64,000 bases of DNA from Thraustochytrium sp. TN22 (taxonomy: Eukaryota; Sar; Bigyra; Thraustochytrida; Thraustochytriidae). Each line of letters opens with the position of its first letter. Position 1 is the stretch's first letter. The translations under genes and the position numbers were made by a program. The notes beneath the pieces were generated by a model. The model saw only the letters and a program-made list of their open reading frames with translations. It was not told the DNA's origin and did no database searches. This document shows positions 49,720-59,783 of the stretch, piece by piece. The stretch covers positions 186,001 through 250,000 of the forward strand of contig JABLUY010000010.1 in assembly GCA_013306675.1 (NCBI GenBank), in the 5' to 3' direction.

Positions 49720-52700
49720 TTACCAGTAGATGTGGTTGGTGCCGGAGGGAGTGTTGGTGTCGTTGTCCTTGGGGTCCTCAACCCAGAAGCAGCGGCCATG
49801 GAGGACGGGCATGACGACCTCACGGCGGATGAGGAAGTCGCCGAAGCGCTCGCCGTCAAGGCGGTACTTGGCGTAGTCCCGAATGAGCGGGGAGACGATG
49901 GCGAGGATCTCGTCCTCGTCGCAGCCGCGCTTGACGAGGCGGGCAATGCGCTCGCCGGAGCCGCCGCCGCCGAGGCAGAGGTGGTAGCGGCCGGGGGCGG
50001 AGCCGATGAGGGCGATCTCGGCCATGTAGGGGCGCGCGCAGCCGTTGGGGCAGCCGGTGACGCGCACGACGAGCTCGTCGTTGCGGAGGCCAGCCTCGAT
50101 GACGACGTCGTCGAGCTTGTCGAGGAGCGTGGGCAGGTAGCGGGAAGCCTCGGCCATGGCGAGGGCGCAGTAGGGAAACGAGGCGCAGGCCATGGAGGAC
50201 TTGCGCATGGCGGTGAAGCGCTCGTTGGAGACGCCGTAGCGGGCGAGGATCTCCTCGATGCGCGACTTGTTCTCCGGGGACACCTTGCCGATGACGACGT
50301 TCTGGGTGGCGGTAAGAGACATCTCGCCGCCGAGGTTGGCCTTGGCGACGTCATAGAGGCAGGAGCGCAGCTTGTAGTTCGGGTCGTCGCGCACGGAGCC
50401 GTTCTCGACAAAGAGGGTGAAGTCCCAGTTGCCGTCGTAGCCCTTCTGCCAGCCGTACTCGTCGGAGTTGCTCTGGAGGCGGATCGGGCCAGCCTTGCCG
50501 ATCTTGAAGCCGCAGAGCTCCTCGACCTTGGTGCGGAAGACGTCGAGGCCCATGCGCTCGACCGTGTACTTGAGGCGGGCGTTCTTGCGGTTCTCGCGCT
50601 CGCCGTGGTCGCGCTGCACCTTGACAACGGCCTCGGACACGGCGAGGACCTGGTCCGGGCGGACAGAGCCGAGGACATCGGCGAGGCGCGGGTAGGTGGC
50701 CTCGTTGCCAAAGGTGGTGCCCATGCCACCGCCCACGGTGACAATGATGTCGTCGAGTTTGCCGTTCTTGATGTTGGCGATAAGGCCGAGGCAGTGCGAG
50801 AAGACGTCGACGAGGTTGCGCTCGTTGTTGACGGCCAGGGCAATCTTGAACTTGCGCGGCAGGTAGGTGGGGCCGTAGATCTTCTCCTCCATGACGGTGC
50901 CAGCGACGATCTTCTTGTCGAGCCAGATCTGCGCGTACGAGTGGCCGCCGGCCTGCGGGCGCAGGTGGGCCTGGAGCTTCTTGGCGAGCTCGTTGAACTC
51001 GGCGTGGCCAGGCGACTTGCGCCAGTTCTGGTCGCCGATGACGTTGCGGTTCACGTCACCGCAGGCGGCCAGGGTGTCCATGGCGGCGCGGTTGATGCCC
51101 TTCATGGTGTCCTTGAGCTCGGACTTGATGACACCGTGGATCTGGAAGGCCTGGCGCGTGGTAACCTTGAGGATCTGGTTGCCCGAGTACTTGGTGATGA
51201 TGTCGTCCATGGCGATCCACTGCTCCGAGGTGGCAATGCCGCCGGGGAGGCCGATGCGGATCATGAAGGAGTAGGCGAGCTCCTGGTGCGCGGAGATGCG
51301 CGCCTCGCGCAGCTCGCGCTGGTCCTGCTGGTACATGCCGTGGAACTTGGTCAGCTTGGTGTCCTCGGGCAGCAGCTTGCCCGTGGTGGTGTCGGCGAGG
51401 CCCTCGTCGATCATGCCCTGGAGGAAGTTGGACTTGAGCTTGATGTCGTCGTCCACGATCTGCGGCGCGCCGCCCAGGTCCTTGGAGGTGTCGATGGTCA
51501 CGTTGAGCGCGCTCCAGAGCGCCGGCTCGAACTCGGCCACGGCGCCGTCATAGCCGTCGTCGTGCTGGTCATCGCCGAGAGCGATGGGCGCGATGCGCTG
51601 CGCGCCGAGGGCGGCCAGGCGCTCGTCCACCTGGCGCGCGTTGAGGCAAAAGTACTTGGCAGAGTCGGCGGTGTCCTTGCCCCAGTAGTGCGAGTCGCCG
51701 AGGCCCACGACGGCGAACTTGAGCCCGTCCAGCTTGACGTTGGCGCCCTGGAGCGCCTCGCAAAAGTGCTTGGCATTGGCGCACGGCTCGCCCTGGCCGG
51801 CCGTGGCGAGCACCAGAACGACGTGCTGCTCCTCGACGAGGTCCTCGGGCGCCACGTCGTTGGCCTCGAGGCAGCGCGTCTCGCCGCAGCCGGACACCTC
51901 GGCCTTCTTGGCAATCTTCTCGGCGACCGAGGCGGCGTTACCGCCGTCCGAGCCGAAGAGCACGAGCAGGTTGAGCTGCGGGTTGCTGCCGGCGCCCGCG
52001 GCGTCGGCGAGCTGGTCGAACTGGGAGGCCAGCCGGCGCTGCTGCGCGGCGCGCAGGAGCTCGTCGTGCTGCGCGGCGCGGCGGTTCTCGAGCGTGGTGT
52101 CGGCGTCGCCGACCGGGTTGGTGGGCATGGCCTTGGACAGGATGCTCAGCTGCTGCTCGCGCTTGAGGAACTCCTCGATGGACTTGAGCAGGCGCGCCGA
52201 GTCGAGCGAGAACTCCTCGTCCGGGTGGCTCGGGTTCCAGCGGTACAGCGGCCAGGAGCCCGAGTCGACAGCCGCGGCCGCCACCTCGAGCACGGAGCCC
52301 TGCTTGCCGCCGTTGAACTGCGAAGCCGAGTGGAAGCTGGCGTCGAGGGCGGCGAGCACGCTGTTGCCGGCCTCGGCGGTGCCGGCGGCGGGGCGCGGCG
52401 CGTGCGCGAGGATGACCGAGGGCCCGCGGTAGGCGTCGGCCTCGGCGAGGGCGCGGAGCGTCTGCGACTGCGAGGCGAGCGCCGAGACCGAGGCGACGTA
52501 GGCGTTGCCGTAGTTCATGCAGTACAGGCCGATGTTGCGCTTGGACGACTGCGCCGGCTGGACGGGCTGGTCGCCGACGGCGGGCGGCGCCGCCGTCATG
52601 GAGGCGGCCACCGAGACGGCGCTCTGGTTCAGGTCGACGTCCAGCTGGGCGTCGGCCGGCTCGACGAGGTCGTCGTGGTCAAAGATGATCACGTTGACGT

Positions 52701-55008
52701 CGGCGCCGCTCTTGAGCAGGTGGTGGATGCCGTTGGTGGCCAGGTCCTGCGCCCAGTTGTCGCCGGCGACGATCCAGGTGGACGCCTTGGGCAGCAGGTG
52801 GCGCTCCGCAAAGACGTGCGCGACGTCGGCGTGGCGGTCCTTCTCCGCGGCCAGCAGGCCGAGGAGGCGCGGGATGACGCGGCCGCAGCGCACGGCGTTG
52901 TCGTGGCTGCCGTGCCACATGCCGAGCGAGGCGAGGAGCTCCTTGGAGCACACCTTGGCGGCCTTGCGGTCCGAGAGCATCTGCTTGACGTAGTCCACGA
53001 GGCGCTTGCGGGCGAGCGCCTTGGCCAGGCAGGCGCCGTAGGAGACCTCGACGGACTCCGCCACGGTCGAGTGCGTGGCGTCGGCCACGAGCAGGCGCTC
53101 GCCGAAGAGCTGCGCCATGAGCGCGCGGTACGGCGTGGTGGCCGGGTCGGCGGCCTTGGAGGCCTCGCCCAGGGCGGCCGGGGCCGGCGCCAGGGCGGCC
53201 GGCGCCAGGTCGACGGGGAAGGGCAGGCTGGCGTCCTCCTCGCTGGTGGCGGCCGCGGCGGCGGCGGGCGCGAGGGGCGCGAGCTGCAGCGCGCGCACGG
53301 CCGAGGCCACGGCCTCCGGGCGGAGCTTGGGCAAAAAGGTGGCCTGCGCCTCCGGGACGGCGCGCGCGGCGACGCGCGACATGTGCGTGTAGGTCTGCGC
53401 GTAGTCGGCCTTGGCGCCCAGCAAAAAGACGGCGAGCAGCTGCATGGCCCAGGAGCTGAGCGCCGGGGCGTCGCCGACCAGGCGCGTGGCGTCGGCCACG
53501 AAGAGCTCGGCGCCCGAGGCCTGCAGGCGCGCGCGCAGCGCCGGCGTGAGCTCGCGGGCCGCCTGCTCAGCAGTGGTCCAGGGCGCGTTGATGAGCAGCT
53601 TGGTGCCGACGCGCGCCTGGTGCAGCACATCGCAGTGCGGCAGCACGAGCACCGAGGGGTCGTCCACGACGATGACGTCGGCGCCGCGCACGGTGTGCTC
53701 AAAGTTGCGCAGCGCCACGGTGCCGAAGCGCAGCTCGGTGCGCGCCACGCCGGCCTGCGGCGAGACGGCGTCCACGGCCTGCACCTTGAGGCCCATGACG
53801 GGACCGCAGACGGCGGCCAGCGCGTTGCGCGCCGCCGCGCCGTTCTTGCGCAGCGTCCAGCTGACCACCTGGCAGATGAGCGTGCTCACGGGCGGCAGCG
53901 GCACGCTCTCCATGGCGGCCTCGACCTCGAGCGCCGACAGACGCGACTTGGCGGCGCTCGCGGCCAGCAGGTTGTCCTCGATGGCGACCACCAGCCCCGG
54001 GTGGTAGCCCAGGCCGGCGTGCGGCGCCAGGCAGGCGCTCATGAGCACGGGCGGCGCGTACTGCGCCTCGCCGGCGTGGAAGGACGCCGCCACGTCCTTG
54101 AAGAGCGGCGTGTCGCCGGAGCGGCTCTGGTCCACCACGCAGATGCGGCGCGTCGACTCGGGCAGCGCCGCGAGAAAGTGCGCCGCCGACCACGGCCGCA
54201 CGGCGCGCACGCGCACCACGCCGACGCGCGCGCCGGGGAAGCTGGCCGCCGCCGCGCCGCAGGCCACCACGACGCACTCCGCGTCGGCCGGGCCGCGGTA
54301 CTCGAAGAGGCCGCTCGGCGTGCCGGTGCTGTCCACGCGCTTGAGCGCGGTGTCCAGCGCGTGCGCCACGGACGGCAGGCCCTGCAGGTCCGCCATGTCG
54401 GCGCGCAGGTCCGCGAGGTCCTCGGCCGACATGAGCGTCGCGTTGCTCAGGCCGCTCGTGTGCCGCGTCGCGTCCCAAAAGTGCACCGCCGCCACGCCCT
54501 GGGCCTCGGACACGAGGTGCGCCACCACGGCCATGTCGTGCGCCTCCTGCACCGAGCTGGCGGCCAGCATGGCCAGGCCGGTCTCGCGCGCGGCCATGAC
54601 GTCGCTCAGGTCGCCGTGCACGCTGCCGTCCTCGCCGCGCGACGCCGCGCTCACGTGCAGCACCACGCTGTTGCCGGCGCCCAGGCGCTCGCTGCCCAGC
54701 GCGTACAGGTTGCCGAGCATCTTGCGCACCATCTGGCTGCCGGTCAGCACGGCCACGCGCGCGCCCTCCTCCTTGAGCTCCGCGCCCGTGCTGTCCGCGC
54801 GCTCCACCATGCGCACGCCGGGCGTCGCGCCGCCCGCGTTCGCCTTGCCGCCGGCGGCCCACCCGCGCACCGCATCCGCGGCCACGCCGCCCGCGCCCGC
54901 CGCATCCGCGCTCGCCTGCACCAGCACCGCGTCGCTCAGCAGGTACGCGGCGTGCGCGCTCGCCTCCGCGCCGCTCACCAGCACCGCGCCCCTGCTGCCG
55001 CCCGCCAT
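49720..55008 (-). CDS. MET5: Sulfite reductase (NADPH) beta subunit, MET5 type: PFOR-like, flavodoxin and hemoprotein
   Basis: Reduces sulfite to sulfide in sulfate assimilation, taking electrons from the alpha subunit. 1762 residues (yeast Met5: about 1440). Order: a pyruvate:ferredoxin-oxidoreductase-like N-terminal module (DLSDVMAARETGLAMLAASS near residue 132), a decayed TPP-binding PFOR domain (STWIVAGDNWAQDL near 743, where active enzymes have GDGWAYDIG, and GLYCMNYGNAYVASVS), a flavodoxin domain (LLVLFGSDGGNAASVAEK near 1015), then the siroheme/4Fe-4S hemoprotein half from about 1190. The cluster cysteines are present: ACASFPYC near 1607 and TGCPNGC near 1649. The TPP-site changes imply a structural role only. 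ATG 55008 is used; upstream the frame starts with TTG. No intron is needed. The partner alpha subunit is at 59784. Confidence 0.96.
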   Translation of the reverse strand: MAGGSRGAVLVSGAEASAHAAYLLSDAVLVQASADAAGAGGVAADAVRGWAAGGKANAGGATPGVRMVERADSTGAELKEEGARVAVLTGSQMVRKMLGNLYALGSERLGAGNSVVLHVSAASRGEDGSVHGDLSDVMAARETGLAMLAASSVQEAHDMAVVAHLVSEAQGVAAVHFWDATRHTSGLSNATLMSAEDLADLRADMADLQGLPSVAHALDTALKRVDSTGTPSGLFEYRGPADAECVVVACGAAAASFPGARVGVVRVRAVRPWSAAHFLAALPESTRRICVVDQSRSGDTPLFKDVAASFHAGEAQYAPPVLMSACLAPHAGLGYHPGLVVAIEDNLLAASAAKSRLSALEVEAAMESVPLPPVSTLICQVVSWTLRKNGAAARNALAAVCGPVMGLKVQAVDAVSPQAGVARTELRFGTVALRNFEHTVRGADVIVVDDPSVLVLPHCDVLHQARVGTKLLINAPWTTAEQAARELTPALRARLQASGAELFVADATRLVGDAPALSSWAMQLLAVFLLGAKADYAQTYTHMSRVAARAVPEAQATFLPKLRPEAVASAVRALQLAPLAPAAAAAATSEEDASLPFPVDLAPAALAPAPAALGEASKAADPATTPYRALMAQLFGERLLVADATHSTVAESVEVSYGACLAKALARKRLVDYVKQMLSDRKAAKVCSKELLASLGMWHGSHDNAVRCGRVIPRLLGLLAAEKDRHADVAHVFAERHLLPKASTWIVAGDNWAQDLATNGIHHLLKSGADVNVIIFDHDDLVEPADAQLDVDLNQSAVSVAASMTAAPPAVGDQPVQPAQSSKRNIGLYCMNYGNAYVASVSALASQSQTLRALAEADAYRGPSVILAHAPRPAAGTAEAGNSVLAALDASFHSASQFNGGKQGSVLEVAAAAVDSGSWPLYRWNPSHPDEEFSLDSARLLKSIEEFLKREQQLSILSKAMPTNPVGDADTTLENRRAAQHDELLRAAQQRRLASQFDQLADAAGAGSNPQLNLLVLFGSDGGNAASVAEKIAKKAEVSGCGETRCLEANDVAPEDLVEEQHVVLVLATAGQGEPCANAKHFCEALQGANVKLDGLKFAVVGLGDSHYWGKDTADSAKYFCLNARQVDERLAALGAQRIAPIALGDDQHDDGYDGAVAEFEPALWSALNVTIDTSKDLGGAPQIVDDDIKLKSNFLQGMIDEGLADTTTGKLLPEDTKLTKFHGMYQQDQRELREARISAHQELAYSFMIRIGLPGGIATSEQWIAMDDIITKYSGNQILKVTTRQAFQIHGVIKSELKDTMKGINRAAMDTLAACGDVNRNVIGDQNWRKSPGHAEFNELAKKLQAHLRPQAGGHSYAQIWLDKKIVAGTVMEEKIYGPTYLPRKFKIALAVNNERNLVDVFSHCLGLIANIKNGKLDDIIVTVGGGMGTTFGNEATYPRLADVLGSVRPDQVLAVSEAVVKVQRDHGERENRKNARLKYTVERMGLDVFRTKVEELCGFKIGKAGPIRLQSNSDEYGWQKGYDGNWDFTLFVENGSVRDDPNYKLRSCLYDVAKANLGGEMSLTATQNVVIGKVSPENKSRIEEILARYGVSNERFTAMRKSSMACASFPYCALAMAEASRYLPTLLDKLDDVVIEAGLRNDELVVRVTGCPNGCARPYMAEIALIGSAPGRYHLCLGGGGSGERIARLVKRGCDEDEILAIVSPLIRDYAKYRLDGERFGDFLIRREVVMPVLHGRCFWVEDPKDNDTNTPSGTNHIYW

Positions 55009-55885
55009 CCTGCCGCGCTCGCGCCGCGCTGCGTTTCCAGTCTGCCTGCTGCCGCTCCTCGCCTCCACTCGCCGCTCCAGCAACTAGCTAGTCGTGGTCG
55101 CTGCCGCCCGTGGCCCACAAGGCGCTGCAGCCGCTCGGCGGCGACAAACAAAACAAACAGCAAGCGGACTCGGCCTGGAGAAGCCAAGAAAGAAGTTACT
55201 GCAGCGGCCTGCAGCGCTGCGCTGCGCGGCCCAGGCTGCGCAGCCGTCACCGCAGCCGCAGCGCGGGAACGCGAGCAGCGCAGCGGCGGCCGCCAGTGGG
55301 TGGTCGCCAGCCGCCCCGCCGCATGACGTTGCTCGCACGGCGACGACACCGCATAATGGCATGGCACACAAGGCTGCGTGCAACTTGAGAGAAGATAGAT
55401 GCTTCCGGCGCGACGGCGTGACGCCGAGGATGATGGCGGGCGTCCTGTGGCGGCTGGAGTCAGCCAGCATCGCTGCAGTCAGCAACCGAGGGCTTCAAGT
55501 TGGCGTCGCTGCGCAGGACGTGGACCAGGGCCATGCGCGCCGCATCCCCCGTGAAGCTGGCGCGCCGCCAGCGTCGCCAAGCACGCGACCCGGACCGATC
55601 AACCCACTGCAGTGCTTCCAGTGCGCCGCGAGCGGCAGCCGACGTGACCGTCGCGGCGGCAACGTAGGCAGGCAGGCCGTGGACGCCGTGCAGTGGCGCC
55701 TGCCAGCCACGCCGCCTTGTGAGGACATGCCGCTGTCTTCCTGGCACAAGCGAGACTTGGAAGCACAGTTTGTGAGAGGCTCCGCGAGCTACTCTGCATC
55801 CGAGTCCGACATCATCATCTTGTGACGAAGGACGTGGAGCCCGACTCGGCGTCCGTGCTGGTGAATTACTTACAAGGCGAGCTAG
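55009..55885. other. Intergenic region between sulfite reductase beta start and LRR gene end
   Basis: Promoter and 5' UTR of the beta subunit (right to left) and the 3' region of the LRR gene. A plus-strand frame (55094-55825) is open but begins with GTG, is compositionally biased and resembles nothing I know. GCTAGCTAGC overlaps the LRR stop codon, and GAGTCCGACATCATCATC lies near 55802. Confidence 0.45.
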
Positions 55886-58140
55886 CTAGCCAGCCTGAGG
55901 AACGATAGCGGCGAGCGCCAGGGCCAGAGCCGTGCTAGCACGATACGAGCCGGCTGAACCAGCATCGTCGGGGGCGTCGGGACCGGTCTCGGTTGCGTCG
56001 ACAGGAGAAGCGCCACCGGCGGCAGGGTCGCTCGATGGGGTCTCGCCGACCGTCGGGGACTCGACGCCTTGGTCCACCTGCGTTGTGGGCGAGAGCGTTG
56101 TAAGCGACGTGGGCGACGTGGGCGACGTGGGCGACGGGAGGGCGATGACGATGTCTACATAGGAGGGCGAGGATGTCGTAGGCGCCGTGGGCGCCGTGGG
56201 CGCCGTAGGTGCCGGGAAGCCGATTGCGATATCTCCAAAGGTGGGCGAGGGCGTGGGCGTCCCGGCCGGCTTGAGGCCAATCGGCGCGGGCGTCGGGGAG
56301 CACGTGCTGAGTGCTGCCATATCCACGTCCACGGACGCGATCGCCCCGAGGTCCGGCTGCGCGCCGCAAACCAGCGGGTTGCCAGAAAGCTCACTGCAAA
56401 AAGGCACCGTCAGTGCACGCACTAAATAAGAGTACAATGCAAGCCTCGCTCGCAACGAGACTTACAGGTTTGTGATGTTGGTCATGCCAGCAAGGAGGTC
56501 CGGAACGATGGTCATGAGATTGTCCGTGAGCACGCTGTGCGGCACACGCAGTTGCGCGCAAGTCAGGGCGGGTCGTCAGCGATCACGAGCGAACGGCAAC
56601 GCAGGGCGGGTGCCACTGCAGTGGGTGGGCTCGCGATAGACGGCGGTTGCACTGGCACTGGCAGTGAATACGTACAGCGAGGTCAAGGCAATGAGGTCGT
56701 CAAAGCCCTCGGGGAGGTCACTCAGCTGGTTCCAGTTCAGGCCGCTGCGAGGGGCAAACGCAAGCGGTGAGTGAGCGAATGAGTGCAGCGGGTGAGGCAA
56801 CCTCCGGCGCTCCGGCACGACCGCGGGCCCATCACTTACAAGGTGTCAAGCGAGCTGAGCTCGCCAATGCCGTCCGGCAGCGCGGTGAGGGAGTTGGTGC
56901 CAAGGCTCCTGCGAAGTGCTTGTCAGAGCCAGCGCCTCGCCTCTGGCCGGCGCACAGGAACGTACACCGTCTTGAGGTTGCCGAGTTCCGTGAAGCTGTC
57001 AGGGAGCGAGGTCAGGTGGTTCGAACCGGCATACCTTCGCGCCCGCGCCACCCGCGCGTAGCGTTAGTATTCGCGCCGAGCTGAGCCATGGGGTGGGACG
57101 TACATTCGTGAGAGGGCCGCAGGCAAAGCGGTCGGCAGCGAGGTGAGCTTGTTGAAGTCGATCCACCTGACGCCCGTGCCGTGTCAGTCACCGTCCACCC
57201 CTACCTTCTCGAACCGGGAGCGCACGCACGTACATGGTGTGGAGCACCGAGAGATCGGCAAGGTCGTCGGGCAGTGCTTCGATCTTGTTATTGCGGACCG
57301 ACCTGCAGAGAGCATACTCATGGTCAAGGTTAGCACTGCAGCTTCGCAGTCCCGGCGCGGACCAGGCAACCTACAGATACGTGAGCGCGGTGAGCTGCGT
57401 CAGGGCGCTGGGCAGAGCGGTCAACTCATTCTTGGCTACGGAGCTGCGCGCATGCGGCCGTGAGACGCTTGCGAGGGAGACAGGCTTGTCTGCATGTGTG
57501 GCTAGCCAACGTACAGAGCTTTGAGCTCGGTGAAGCAGCTCAACGCGTTCGGCAGGCTGGTGAGCACGTTGCTGTACGCCTCGCTGTGTAGGGTTCTTGA
57601 TTCTTGTTAGCGGCAAATGCCGAGTCAAGGTGAGCCAGTTGAAGATGCCACTTACAGAAAGGTGAGCTTGCTCAGGGCGCAGAGGTTCTCGGGAAGGGTG
57701 CTCACGCTGTTGCTGTTGAGCGTGCTGAAGCAGGCCGTGAAACTTGAGTCGTCAGTCAACCCGCCCCTGTGCCACGCTCGTCTAAGCCAAGTCAGAGCTG
57801 ACGTACAGTCTACGAAGCGTGGTCAGTTTCGTGATGTTGGGCACGGTCGTGAGCAGGCTACCCTCGTCAAGGTTCCTGTGCGAGCGTAGCGACAGATACG
57901 TGCGTGAGTGAGCATGATTTAGCCTATGCTGCGACGGCGCGCGCAGACGCACAGCTCTGTGAGGGCCGTCATGGCGAGGATCGCACTGGGTAGGCCGGTG
58001 CATCCAGAGCACGAGACCTTGGTGACGGAAGGCGCCAGGTCCGCGGGGTCGCACGAGTCGCAGACCATAGCCGCGGCGCGAACGGAGGCCGCTGCAGCGA
58101 GCAGCTGCGTCGCAAGCAGCATGAGCTTCGTGATCGTCAT
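55886..58140 (-). CDS. Secreted leucine-rich-repeat protein with predicted GPI anchor, 12 exons
   Basis: Exons (minus strand): 58140-57953, 57875-57807, 57724-57656, 57583-57515, 57443-57375, 57302-57234, 57166-57104, 57034-56966, 56908-56840, 56744-56676, 56534-56466, 56393-55886. All introns are GT-AG and phase 2; they run from 57 to 141 bases, and one has ACTAAC. Spliced CDS 1380 bases, 459 residues. A signal peptide (MTITKLMLLATQLLAAAASV) precedes a Cys-containing cap (CDSCDP ... VSCSGC). Exons 2-11 each encode one 23-residue LRR (21 in exon 7), e.g. SVAKNELTALPSALTQLTAL, YAGSNHLTSLPDSFTELGNL, SLGTNSLTALPDGIGELSSL. ELSGNPLVCG ends the array, then a Pro/Thr/Ser-rich stalk and a hydrophobic C-terminus (STALALALAAIVPQAG) fitting a GPI signal. 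Probably a cell-surface recognition or adhesion protein. Confidence 0.88.
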
Positions 58141-59783
58141 CCTGGCGGTGATCGCAAGCCTCAACGGGGTCTGCTTTGCTTGCCAAACTGTATTCGCTTT
58201 GCTTGCTTGCTTGCTTGATTGCCACTGGACGCCGTGCATGGGCGTTCATCTCCAAGGAGCTTGAAGAGCCCAAGGCTTGTCCGAAAGGTCGAGGCGGGGG
58301 AGGGGGGGGTCTGCAGTTCCGCCCGCCTGTCGCCATGCGCCGCCAGATGAGCACCACACGAGGTGCATGAGGGCGTGCATCCCGTCCCTCCACCGTAGCC
58401 AAGCGTCCGCACAAGCCGGTGCAGCGTCCCGGTTCAAGCGCCGCAAGGCGGACGGCAGCCTGGCTGCAGAGCCGTCCGGTCTGCAAGCCAGCTGGGGGCA
58501 GCCAGCTGGGGGCCGGCAGCCATCACCCGTGCCCAGGTTGGCCCTCTCGCCTCATGTCAGGCCGGGCTGCACACGTAGGAAACGAAAGGAAAGAAAAGAA
58601 AACCTTTGCAGTGGCCACCACCACAGACTTTCAGCGAGTCCCACGAACCGGCGCCGGCTGAGCCGCGGCTCGCCAGTGCCAGTTTGGCGCGGGCGGCGCG
58701 CGCCGCAGCCAGGCTTTGACCGCGAGCAACTACCGAGGATAAGTCGTCCCGCACGTGCGGGTGCCCGCGCCCCGGGTCCCCGAGCCGCCGCACACCGTGC
58801 GGGCCGCGGGTTGCGCGTCCGGATGACGTCTCGCGCCCCGACGTCACGCCGGGTTCACGATGGCCACCATCTCGCGCCGTCTCGTCGGGCGCCGCGAGGC
58901 CGAGGCTCCGCGCGCCGCCCGACCGGCCTCGCGCCGAGGCGGCAGGGAGCGGTTGCGCGCGGCGCGACCGGCTCGAGCAGGCCGGCGCGCGGCGGCGGCC
59001 TGCCTGCCGAGTGAGCGGGTCTGCGTCGCCCGCGCGCGGTTCCGCCGGCCGGGCGCGACGTCACGGCGCGAAGGCGCGCCGTGCCCCCCGGCGGCGGCGG
59101 CGGCCCCGCGCGCAAGCAGGGAGAACGTCGCCGCGAGGGGGCGGCGCGCGGCCGGCGCATCCGGCGGCTGACGTCGCGCGCGGCGCCGGCGACCGCCACC
59201 AATGTTGCGGTCCGGCCGGCGCGGCGCCACGCGAGCGTGAAGATGGGACGGGGCGGCGCGCGGCGTCGGCGTCGCGCGCGGCGACTCCAGCGGCGGCGCC
59301 GATGTGACGATTCACTGACGAATGCCGAGTCTCAGCCGAGAGCAACGTGTGATGTCTGTCTGTCCCTCCCTCCCTCCGGAGCGAAGTCGCGGCGCGAGGC
59401 TCGGCGAGGCGGACTCGCGCCGGCGAGGCCCACCCACGTCACTGCCGCGCGAGCAGCGTCACGTCGTTACCTCGGTCACGGTGACTGACCTCTGGCTTTG
59501 CAGTGCAGTGCAGTGCGGTGCAGTAGCAGAGCTGGCTGGCGGCGGTGCTGTGCTGCGCTCGCGGGCGGTGACGGCTGGCGTCGGGTGGCCTGCGGCCTGC
59601 CTGTAACAAACTTCCTTCCTTCCACTGGCAGGCCCTGATTCCAGCGGCCCGCACTGCCTGCCAGTGGCGCGGGCGCCTGGTCTGCACGCGTCGCGGGACC
59701 GACTCGGACTCGGCTCGGAGCAGCAAAGTCGAAACGAAACAGGCAGGAGGCGCAGCGGGAGAGCGCCTGCGCGTCGCGGCACC
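58141..59783. other. Divergent promoter region, LRR gene (-) and sulfite reductase alpha (+)
   Basis: 1.6 kb with no gene recognised. 58190-58225 carries TTGCTTGC repeats next to the LRR start. 58850-59300 is extremely GC-rich with spurious open frames on both strands. 59490-59530 has CAGTGCAGTGCAGTGC repeats, and the inverted repeat at 59622-59667 lies 117 bases before the reductase start codon. Confidence 0.5.
59622..59667. repeat. Inverted repeat CCACTGGCAGG / CCTGCCAGTGG upstream of sulfite reductase alpha
   Basis: A perfect 11-bp inverted repeat: arms at 59622-59632 and 59657-59667, 24-base spacer. The inner ten bases of each arm are identical to the arms at 35113-35149 and 38178-38233, and nine match 4862-4888. 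It is 117 bases upstream of the ATG at 59784, so it may be in the promoter or the 5' UTR. Confidence 0.7.

Noticed and set aside
49732-55326. Plus-strand open frame of over 1800 codons opposite sulfite reductase beta
   Set aside because: It is the mirror of a strongly GC-biased real gene; the translation is nearly all Val/Ala/Gly/Arg/Leu/Glu/Asp and has no recognisable motif.
55094-55825. Possible plus-strand gene of 243 codons between sulfite reductase beta and the LRR gene
   Set aside because: It opens with GTG, the first half is low-complexity, and no family or structural feature is visible. It overlaps the expected promoter of the beta subunit.
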